This document shows positions 1 through 5,065 of a DNA stretch of 5,065 nucleotides, in pieces. Source of the stretch: an uncultured Micrococcales bacterium. Its GTDB lineage: Bacteria; Actinomycetota; Actinomycetes; Actinomycetales; Microbacteriaceae. Location: NCBI GenBank assembly GCA_903820955.1, contig CAIJJH010000183.1, positions 1 through 5,065 on the forward strand. Reading direction: 5' to 3'. The notes below the pieces were generated by a model. That model was not told the origin of the DNA. It saw nothing but the letters and a program-made list of their open reading frames with translations, and ran no database searches. How positions within the stretch are numbered: position 1 is the stretch's first letter; the number at the start of each line of letters is the position of its first letter. A program made the translations under genes and the position numbers.

Positions 1-1247
1 GCATCTAGGTCGCTGGCGAACATTGCGAAGGCTTCTAGCGAACGGTACTGAGCAAGTTCAAGTTTCAGGGTTCCCGAAACCTTCTTGATGCCCTTGACCT
101 GAGCTGCTCCACCAACACGCGAAACAGAGATACCTACGTCGATGGCAGGGCGCTGGTTCGAGTTGAAGAGGTCAGACTGCAAGAAGATCTGGCCGTCGGT
201 GATCGAGATCACGTTGGTCGGAATGTATGCCGAAACGTCGTTTGCCTTGGTCTCGATGATTGGTAGACCGGTCATCGAACCGCCGCCGAGCTCGTCGTTC
301 AGCTTGGCACAGCGCTCGAGTAGACGCGAGTGCAGGTAGAAGACGTCGCCAGGGTAAGCCTCGCGGCCCGGTGGGCGGCGAAGTAGCAGCGAAACGGCAC
401 GGTAGGCCTCGGCCTGCTTCGAAAGGTCATCGAAGATGATCAGGACGTGCTTGCCGCCGTACATCCAGTGCTGACCAATGGCCGAACCGGTGTAAGGAGC
501 CAGGTACTTGAAGCCGGCAGGGTCTGATGCAGGCGATGCAACGATGGTGGTGTACTCCATCGCTCCGGCCTCTTCAAGAGCGCCCTTTACGGCTGCGATT
601 GTCGAACCCTTTTGGCCGATTGCAACGTAGATGCAGCGAACCTGCTTGTTGGTGTCGCCCGACTCCCAGTTGGCCTTCTGGTTGATGATGGTGTCAACCG
701 CGATTGCGGTCTTACCGGTCTGGCGGTCACCGATGATTAGCTGGCGCTGTCCGCGTCCGATTGGGATCATCGCGTCGATTGCCTTGATGCCGGTCTGCAG
801 TGGCTCGTGAACCGACTTGCGGGCCATAACGCCTGGAGCCTGAAGCTCAAGTGCGCGGCGGCCTTCTGCTTTGATGTCACCGAGGCCGTCGATTGGGTTA
901 CCCAGCGGGTCAACCACGCGACCGAGGAACTTGTCACCGACAGGGACCGAAAGAACTTCACCGGTGCGGTGGACCTCCATGCCCTCTTCGATGCCTTCGA
1001 AGTTTCCGAGGACTACGGTACCGATCTCGCGTTCGTCGAGGTTTAGGGCTAGACCCAGGGTGCCGTCGGCGAACTTGAGAAGCTCGTTGGCCATTGCACT
1101 GGGCAGGCCTTCGACGTGTGCGATGCCATCTCCGGCGTCGATAACGTGACCGACCTCGGTGCGGCTAGCCTTCTCGGTTTCGTATGAACCTACGAAATCC
1201 TTGAGTGCATCGCGAATCTCGTTCGGGCTAATCTTTAGATCTGCCAT
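1..1247 (-). CDS. atpA: F1 ATP synthase subunit alpha, partial (3' end beyond window)
   Basis: This is the non-catalytic nucleotide-binding subunit of the F1 head; three copies alternate with beta around the gamma shaft on the cytoplasmic face of the membrane. I translated it by hand from the ATG at 1247-1245. That start begins [15 protein letters not shown] and has a GAGGAA ribosome site (1255-1260) 7 nt upstream. The frame stays open for 415 codons to the window edge, so about 130 residues of the C-terminal helical domain are missing compared with the usual 540-550. Visible parts are the N-terminal beta-barrel (about residues 30-100), the P-loop GDRQTGKT (173-180), the Walker B strand VLIIFDD (268-274) and the conserved SVSRVGG segment. 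Its Arg377 corresponds to the E. coli alpha Arg376 arginine finger that reaches the catalytic beta site. All key residues are intact. It follows atpH after 31 nt and is cotranscribed. The identification is secure. Confidence 0.98.
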   Translation of the reverse strand, partial: MADLKISPNEIRDALKDFVGSYETEKASRTEVGHVIDAGDGIAHVEGLPSAMANELLKFADGTLGLALNLDEREIGTVVLGNFEGIEEGMEVHRTGEVLSVPVGDKFLGRVVDPLGNPIDGLGDIKAEGRRALELQAPGVMARKSVHEPLQTGIKAIDAMIPIGRGQRQLIIGDRQTGKTAIAVDTIINQKANWESGDTNKQVRCIYVAIGQKGSTIAAVKGALEEAGAMEYTTIVASPASDPAGFKYLAPYTGSAIGQHWMYGGKHVLIIFDDLSKQAEAYRAVSLLLRRPPGREAYPGDVFYLHSRLLERCAKLNDELGGGSMTGLPIIETKANDVSAYIPTNVISITDGQIFLQSDLFNSNQRPAIDVGISVSRVGGAAQVKGIKKVSGTLKLELAQYRSLEAFAMFASDLD

Positions 1248-1278
1248 CTCGTTCTTCCTCTTTTTCTTTGCTGCAGCC

Positions 1279-2082
1279 CTAAGCGAGCTGCATCCTTGCT
1301 TGGTTTAGACGGGTAGCAACGCTGCCGTCGATGATTTCTCCGGAAACCTGAACCTTTACGCCACCTAAGACGCTCGGGTCGATCTCCACGTTCAAGTTGA
1401 GTTCTTGACCGTAAGTCTTGGCGAGCACCTTTTCGAGGCGCTCGAGTTGCGACTGCTCTAGTGGAGCAGCCACGGTGATGGTGGCAACCAGACGCTCGGC
1501 GAAAGCCGAAACCTGCTTGCCGTAACCCTCTAGGACGAGGCTTAGACGACGGTGGCGGGCACCTTCGACAGCGAACCTGACCAAGAGCTCGGTGTTAGCC
1601 GAGACCTTGTTGCCGGTCAGCTGCCTGATGAGCTCAACCTTCGACGCGGTCGAGGCCTGGCGCGAGCTGAAAGCCTGCTGCAGAGCCTCGTCTGAGTCGA
1701 TTACCTGTTGAACGCTGAACAACTCGCCCTCGAGGTTCGAGAGATCCTTGTTGCCAGCTGCAATAGAAGCGACGGTGAAAACACCGAGCTGCTCGAAAGC
1801 GGAGACTAGGTCGCCGCCCTTCGACCAGCGCAAACCAGACAGGTGCTGGGCGAAGGCAAGGGCTTCTTTCGAAACTCTCTTCCCGAACACAGCATTTAGG
1901 GCTCCGTGCTTTGCTTTATCTGCTCCGGAAGGGTCCGAGAGAATATTGCGCAGCTGGATCGAGGTCGAAAGTGCGACACCGATCGAGAGGAGCTCTTCGG
2001 CAAACTTCAGGTCGGCGCTTTTCAACAGCGGGGTTAGCGCTGACGTCGCGGCCTGAAGTGCCTGTCTGGTGGAGCTTGCCAT
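1279..2082 (-). CDS. atpH: F1Fo ATP synthase subunit delta, long unfused actinobacterial form
   Basis: Delta (the OSCP homologue) sits on top of the alpha3beta3 head and anchors the b-subunit peripheral stalk so that the head does not turn with the rotor. The product has 267 residues against about 177 in E. coli. The C-terminal part (about 228-267) carries the conserved delta/OSCP pattern, with [15 protein letters not shown] and IDGSVATRL. The extra length is an N-terminal region (about 28-100) that aligns without gaps, at an offset of 90 residues, to the usual helical domain (about 118-190); this looks like an internal duplication. Mycobacterial AtpH is a roughly 445-residue fusion of a b-type helix to delta. 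No membrane segment or b-like helix precedes delta here. The ATG overlaps the atpF stop by one base (TAATG), with GGAGG about 12 nt upstream, so translation is probably coupled to atpF. Confidence 0.97.
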   Translation of the reverse strand: MASSTRQALQAATSALTPLLKSADLKFAEELLSIGVALSTSIQLRNILSDPSGADKAKHGALNAVFGKRVSKEALAFAQHLSGLRWSKGGDLVSAFEQLGVFTVASIAAGNKDLSNLEGELFSVQQVIDSDEALQQAFSSRQASTASKVELIRQLTGNKVSANTELLVRFAVEGARHRRLSLVLEGYGKQVSAFAERLVATITVAAPLEQSQLERLEKVLAKTYGQELNLNVEIDPSVLGGVKVQVSGEIIDGSVATRLNQARMQLA

Positions 2083-2618
2083 TACTTCTGCTTGCCTCCC
2101 TCGAGGTCAGCTAGAAAATCGTTGACCACGTTGGTTGCTACCTTGTCGTTCTGCAGGCTGGCGCCAACTACCTTCGATGCGAGGTCGATTGCCAGGGTGC
2201 CTACCTCGGCGCGGAGCGAAACCAGGGCGGCTTGGCGCTCTGCCTCGATCTGAGCCTTGGCAGTTGCAGTGATTCGGGCGGCTTCGGCGTTTGCCTGTTC
2301 CTTTAGCTCGGCGATGATCGCGACACCTTCGGCACGAGCCTGCTCGCGCACGGCAGCTGCCTCAGCGCGAGAGTCTTCCTGTGCCGATGCCATTGCGGCG
2401 GTCTGCTTAGCGGCTTCGGCAGAGATTCGCTCTGCTTCGGCTAGGCGACCCTCGATGGCGTCGGTGCGTGCGTCCAAGGTCTTCTTGAAGTTCGGTAGAA
2501 CTCTGAACCAGAAGAAGGTGAGCAGGATCACGAAAACGACGCTTGACCAAATCAGGTCAGGAGTCGCCGGAAGCAAGATGTTTGGCACCGCTTCGGAGTG
2601 AATGATCCTAGAGATCAT
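2082..2618 (-). CDS. atpF: F1Fo ATP synthase subunit b (peripheral stalk)
   Basis: Subunit b is the membrane-anchored stator: its N-terminal helix contacts subunit a, and its long cytoplasmic helix reaches delta on the F1 head. The 178-residue product has one hydrophobic segment at about 21-42 (DLIWSSVVFVILLTFFWF). A strongly charged, Ala/Glu-rich helix follows, suited to a right-handed coiled coil (about 45-150), and the C-terminus is short (ASKVVGASLQND region) and meets delta. Length and layout are normal for the family. A single b gene is present, so the stalk is probably a homodimer, unlike the b/b-delta pair of mycobacteria. The ATG at 2618-2616 lies 19 nt after atpE. It has only a weak ribosome site (GGGA about 8 nt upstream), and the start codon falls within a short perfect hairpin. 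No better start is visible nearby. Confidence 0.97.
   Translation of the reverse strand: MISRIIHSEAVPNILLPATPDLIWSSVVFVILLTFFWFRVLPNFKKTLDARTDAIEGRLAEAERISAEAAKQTAAMASAQEDSRAEAAAVREQARAEGVAIIAELKEQANAEAARITATAKAQIEAERQAALVSLRAEVGTLAIDLASKVVGASLQNDKVATNVVNDFLADLEGGKQK
2602..2618 (-). promoter_or_regulatory. Hairpin covering the atpF start codon
   Basis: On the mRNA strand the first 17 bases of atpF read AUGAUC, UCUAG, GAUCAU: a perfect 6-bp stem with a 5-nt loop whose 5' arm contains the start codon. It also codes for residues 1-6, so it could be chance. With the weak ribosome site just upstream it would lower initiation at atpF relative to atpE, in line with two b per roughly ten or more c subunits. 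The pairing is seen in the sequence; the role is inference. Confidence 0.4.
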
Positions 2619-2637
2619 GATTTAGATCCCGTCTGGA

Positions 2638-2899
<262 letters not shown>

Positions 2900-3748
2900 T
2901 TAGTGTTCATCTGCCAAGGCCAACTGAATGTAGACCGTGGTCAGAAGTGTGAATACGTAAGCCTGCAGGAACGCCACCAGAATCTCGAAGAGGCTGAAGA
3001 CGAAGCCGAACAGGAACGTTCCCGCACCGAAAGCCTTGGTGAAACCCTCGACGATCGATGAGAAAAAGAAGAACTGGGTCGCCGAGAAGCAGAGAACCAG
3101 TAGCAAGTGGCCGGCAACCATATTCATCGTGAGACGAAGAGCTAGCGTGACCGGGCGAAGAATAAAGGTTGAGAGCAGTTCGATCAGGAACACCAGAGGC
3201 AGAAACACCACCGGAACGCCTTCGGGAATCAGAGCGAGTTTGAAGAAGTGAGCGCCGTGCTTCTTGATTCCTGCGTAGATGAAAGTGAAGTAGGCGGCAA
3301 CTGCGAGGACGATTGGCAGGCCGATCACCGAGGTGCCGGCGATGTTTAGTGACGGAATGATGCCGGTGATGTTCATGCCGAGGACTATGAAGAACGTGGT
3401 GGCCAGCAGCGGCAGGAACCGGTCGCCGTCTTTTTCGCCGAGCTGCTCGTGGGCGATCGTCTTGCGAACGAAGTTGAGCGAGATCTCGCCCATCAACTGA
3501 AATCGGCTGGGAACGAACTGTTGGTTCTTGTAGGCCTTCCGGAATTTTGAAGTCCAGAGGCTGAAAAGAACCAGAATCACGACCATGATCAGGATGCGGA
3601 TCAGCATGATGCGGTTCAAAGCAAAAGGCGTTCCGGCGAAGAAAACCGCGTCCGGGAAAAACTCGCCAATTGTCGGAGGCTCAAAGCCGTCGGACGCGCT
3701 TAGTCCAGCCATGGTGGCGGCGAGGTTCAAGGCGTTAGATAACAGCAC
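2900..3748 (-). CDS. atpB: F1Fo ATP synthase subunit a (proton channel)
   Basis: Subunit a forms the two proton half-channels next to the c-ring. The 282-residue product is a polytopic membrane protein: first membrane helix at about 46-65, then 112-132, 140-160, 178-197, the long channel helix at about 200-225, and 244-275. The essential arginine is Arg205 in LRLTMNMVAGH (E. coli Arg210), and the paired Gln262 lies in LQAYVFTLLTTVYI (E. coli Gln252). The E. coli pair Glu219/His245 appears swapped as His214/Glu255, a known variant. The start is GTG at 3748-3746. An in-frame TAG lies three codons upstream (3757-3755), so it cannot begin further 5'. The AGGAG site is only 3 nt from the GTG; the next codon, CTG, or Met13 are less likely alternatives. 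It follows atpI after 72 nt. Confidence 0.97.
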   Translation of the reverse strand: MLLSNALNLAATMAGLSASDGFEPPTIGEFFPDAVFFAGTPFALNRIMLIRILIMVVILVLFSLWTSKFRKAYKNQQFVPSRFQLMGEISLNFVRKTIAHEQLGEKDGDRFLPLLATTFFIVLGMNITGIIPSLNIAGTSVIGLPIVLAVAAYFTFIYAGIKKHGAHFFKLALIPEGVPVVFLPLVFLIELLSTFILRPVTLALRLTMNMVAGHLLLVLCFSATQFFFFSSIVEGFTKAFGAGTFLFGFVFSLFEILVAFLQAYVFTLLTTVYIQLALADEH

Positions 3749-3751
3749 GGG

Positions 3752-3756
3752 CTCCT
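3752..3756 (-). promoter_or_regulatory. Ribosome binding site of atpB, unusually close to a GTG start
   Basis: AGGAG is the only good ribosome site before atpB and overlaps an in-frame TAG. It lies just 3 nt before the GTG, shorter than the usual 5-9 nt. The following CTG codon would have a spacing of 6 nt. GTG is still the likelier start because CTG initiation is rare. The short spacing may reduce translation of atpB, which is needed in one copy per complex. Confidence 0.5.
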
Positions 3757-3773
3757 AGTTCGGGGCGAGGCAA

Positions 3774-3786
3774 GATTGAGTCAATC
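3774..3786. repeat. Perfect 13-bp palindrome upstream of atpB
   Basis: GATTGA and TCAATC form a perfect 6-bp inverted repeat around a single central base, in the non-coding gap between atpI and atpB. It lies just downstream of, and partly over, a candidate -10 element. It could be a binding site for a dimeric regulator. With only 6-bp arms a chance occurrence is possible, and I do not recognise it as a known operator. Confidence 0.35.
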
Positions 3787-3792
3787 CTAACA
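3784..3792 (-). promoter_or_regulatory. Candidate extended -10 element for an internal promoter before atpB
   Basis: The minus strand reads TGTTAGGAT, which fits the extended -10 form TGnTAnnnT, at a distance that would put transcription start near 3777 and give a leader of about 30 nt to the atpB GTG. No convincing -35 box lies 16-18 nt upstream. A TTGACT lies downstream instead, 17 nt before a poor GAACTA. An internal promoter would let atpBEFHA be expressed apart from wecA-atpI. This is weak evidence. Confidence 0.25.
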
Positions 3793-3820
3793 AAAAATCC
3801 GCGCCAGAATAGGCTTTTTG

Positions 3821-4228
3821 CTAGTTTTCGACGATTGGTTGGCGTGATTTTGCCACGGTGAGCGCGTCCACGGCGAGCGAGCCGAGAATTGCCGCAATCA
3901 GGGTGAAACCGAGGACGGGATGATTGATTCCTTCGACATCCTGTAGGACCCTGACCACGATGATGAAGATCACCATTTTGACTAGCCAAGCTCCCATGAC
4001 GACACCGAAAAAGCCGCCGATCGGAAGCTTTGCGCCCAACCAAACGCTGAGTGCGGTAATGCTCACGAAGACCAGGGTCATCGCGGCGCCAATCAGCGCA
4101 CTTGCGACTCCAGAACCGCCGGCAACCAGACCGCCGACAATCGAGCCAGCGAGCGCGATTGCTGCGATCAGCAGAGAACCACGAACCAGGACTTTTCTAA
4201 AGATGCTCGCCGAGGTGTCTAGCTTCAA
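3821..4228 (-). CDS. atpI: AtpI-like small membrane protein of the ATP synthase operon
   Basis: This is a 135-residue membrane protein in the place of atpI, directly before atpB. AtpI proteins are not part of the finished enzyme; in other bacteria they are reported to help c-ring or Fo assembly or to take part in Mg2+ uptake. Four hydrophobic segments are visible at about 17-36, 41-63, 72-92 and 105-124. The third holds a lysine (Lys84 in GAWLVKMVIF), and the N-terminus is short and basic. I place the start at TTG 4228-4226: it overlaps the wecA stop as TTGA and has GAAAGG 7 nt upstream. The frame also runs open to an ATG at 4369, but that would add 47 Pro/Arg-rich residues lying inside wecA with none of this family's character. 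Membership is judged from position, size and topology, as sequence in this family is poorly conserved. Confidence 0.82.
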   Translation of the reverse strand: MKLDTSASIFRKVLVRGSLLIAAIALAGSIVGGLVAGGSGVASALIGAAMTLVFVSITALSVWLGAKLPIGGFFGVVMGAWLVKMVIFIIVVRVLQDVEGINHPVLGFTLIAAILGSLAVDALTVAKSRQPIVEN

Positions 4229-5065
4229 TGGTGGGCCTTTCGCTTGAATAGCGGGTTGAGGGTGTAGATCAGGCAGACGAAGAATCCGGCTGCGAAAACC
4301 AGGAGGACGGTGGACATCGGAGCCAAGAACATCAGGAGGGCGGAAACCGAGATCAGCGCTGTCCAGCAATAGAACACCAGAACCGCTCCGAGGTGGCTGT
4401 GACCAAAATCAAGAAGCCTGTGGTGCAGGTGCTTTCGGTCTGCGCTGAACGGGGACTTACCGGCGAGCAGGCGGCGGGCAACCGCGAGGGTGAAGTCAAG
4501 AATGGGCGCAACGATGATTGCCAGCGGCAGAATCAGCGGAAGGAACGCTGGAATCGCTTGGCTACCGCTCACGGTGGCCGGGTCAATCTGACCGGTAACC
4601 GAAAGTGCTCCGGCGGTCATCAGCAGGCCGAGGAGCAGGGCACCCGAATCACCCATGAAGATCTTGGCGCGGTGCCAGTTCCAGGGCAAGAAACCGACGC
4701 ACATTCCGATGATGATCGCCGAGAGCATCGAGCCGAGGTTGAAGTAGTTGGTCGGGTCGGTGGCCTGGGCCAACAGGTAGGTGTAGATGAAGAAAACGGC
4801 CGTGCCAATCAGCACGACGCCTGCGACCAGCCCGTCGAGCCCATCGATGAAGTTCACGGCGTTCATTACTAGGACGATCAAGAAAACGCTGACCACGAAC
4901 GACATCCCAAAGGACGCGATGGTCACTCCCCCGATGGGTAGCGAGACGATTTGCACGCCTTGCCAGGCCATGAAGCCCGCTGCGATGAACTGGCCGGCCA
5001 GTTTCAGGGTCCAGTCAAGGTCGTAGAGGTCGTCAAGCAGCCCGAGGATGGCGATGAAAGTGGCC
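4225..5065 (-). CDS. wecA: WecA/Rfe-family polyprenyl-phosphate HexNAc-1-phosphate transferase, partial (5' end beyond window)
   Basis: This is an integral membrane enzyme that moves a HexNAc-1-phosphate (GlcNAc in WecA) from its UDP-sugar to a polyprenyl phosphate, the first step of a cell-wall glycopolymer. The last 279 residues are visible and the N-terminus is missing. Numbering from the first full codon, motifs in order are: LLDDLYD with the Mg2+-binding Asp pair (11-12) and the family's KLAGQ (21-25); NFIDGLDGL (71-79); FMGDSG (136-141); PILDF (187-191); and the WecA-type loop SPFSADRKHLHHRL (204-217). Several membrane helices separate them. The HxHH loop points to the WecA/TagO branch rather than MraY. 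The ATG at 4971 is not the start, because the DDxxD motif lies upstream of it. The stop TGA overlaps the atpI TTG. In mycobacteria the homologue starts the arabinogalactan linker; the product here is unknown. Confidence 0.92.
   Translation of the reverse strand, partial: ATFIAILGLLDDLYDLDWTLKLAGQFIAAGFMAWQGVQIVSLPIGGVTIASFGMSFVVSVFLIVLVMNAVNFIDGLDGLVAGVVLIGTAVFFIYTYLLAQATDPTNYFNLGSMLSAIIIGMCVGFLPWNWHRAKIFMGDSGALLLGLLMTAGALSVTGQIDPATVSGSQAIPAFLPLILPLAIIVAPILDFTLAVARRLLAGKSPFSADRKHLHHRLLDFGHSHLGAVLVFYCWTALISVSALLMFLAPMSTVLLVFAAGFFVCLIYTLNPLFKRKAHH
4236..4241 (-). promoter_or_regulatory. Ribosome binding site that supports the TTG start of atpI
   Basis: GAAAGG lies inside the last codons of wecA, 7 nt before the TTG of atpI. 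It is a moderate match but well spaced, and it favours the short 135-residue form over the long open frame. The TTGA overlap with the wecA stop suggests that ribosomes ending wecA restart here. Confidence 0.5.

Noticed and set aside
1270..1277. 8-bp palindrome GCTGCAGC in the atpH-atpA gap region
   Set aside because: It is short, partly inside the end of atpH and expected by chance at this GC content.
2257..2601. 114-codon open frame on the plus strand, antisense to atpF
   Set aside because: The Ala/Ser-rich translation mirrors the codons of the Ala/Glu-rich b-subunit helix; no sign of an independent gene.
3791..3820. Possible terminator after atpI, with GCC/GGC arms and runs of A and T around them
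   Set aside because: The core stem is only 3 bp with a 6-nt loop, and a GCGGA bulge separates the stem from the T-run, so it is too weak for an intrinsic terminator; it would also cut off the operon.
3735..4043. 102-codon open frame on the minus strand across the atpI end and the atpB start
   Set aside because: It lies out of frame with both genes, and its Arg/Pro/Ser-rich translation resembles a shifted reading of atpI.
3821..4369. A longer, 182-residue version of the atpI frame starting at an ATG inside wecA
   Set aside because: The extra 47 residues are Pro/Arg-rich, overlap the conserved wecA frame and have no family character; the TTG at 4228 has a ribosome site and a stop-start overlap.
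4393..4872. 159-codon open frame on the plus strand, antisense to wecA
   Set aside because: It lies wholly opposite a well-conserved gene; its translation is Arg/Gly/Gln-rich with no recognisable domain, and no ribosome site or promoter is seen.
4225..4971. ATG at 4971 as the true start of the WecA-like protein
   Set aside because: The frame stays open to the window edge, and the 31 codons upstream encode the family's DDxxD and KLxxQ motifs, so the gene starts outside the window.

Overview
The window carries the 5' part of an F1Fo ATP synthase operon. All genes lie on the minus strand and are read from the right end to the left end. In transcription order they are: a polyprenyl-phosphate HexNAc-1-phosphate transferase of the WecA/Rfe family (5' end outside the window), a small AtpI-like membrane protein, atpB (a), atpE (c), atpF (b), atpH (delta) and atpA (alpha, 3' end outside the window). 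The atpG, atpD and atpC genes would be expected further left but are not seen.

Organism: the order wecA/rfe - atpI - atpBEFHA is the one known from Actinobacteria (compare Mycobacterium tuberculosis Rv1302-Rv1308). The delta subunit has the long form typical of that phylum. It is not fused to a second b subunit, which argues against mycobacteria. GC is only about 55% in the few lines I counted by hand, modest for the phylum. A Microbacteriaceae-like actinobacterium, perhaps one of the small-genome aquatic ones, would fit. This placement is inference.

Layout: the genes are tightly packed. wecA and atpI overlap by 4 nt (TTGA), and atpF and atpH overlap by 1 nt (TAATG). The gaps are 72 nt (atpI-atpB), 43 nt (atpB-atpE), 19 nt (atpE-atpF) and 31 nt (atpH-atpA). 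No stretch longer than 72 nt lacks a gene, and there are no RNA genes, mobile elements or CRISPR arrays.

How the genes work together: a, c and b form the membrane proton path and stator stalk. Delta ties the stalk to the alpha3beta3 head, and AtpI probably helps c-ring or Fo assembly. The WecA-like enzyme starts a cell-envelope glycopolymer on a lipid carrier and is linked to the operon only by position and translational overlap.

I see no new biological system here. The points worth a second look are small: a 10-bp stem-loop between atpB and the strong atpE ribosome site, a hairpin that buries the atpF start codon, a perfect palindrome and weak promoter-like motif before atpB, a tandem duplication inside the delta subunit, and non-ATG starts for atpI and atpB.
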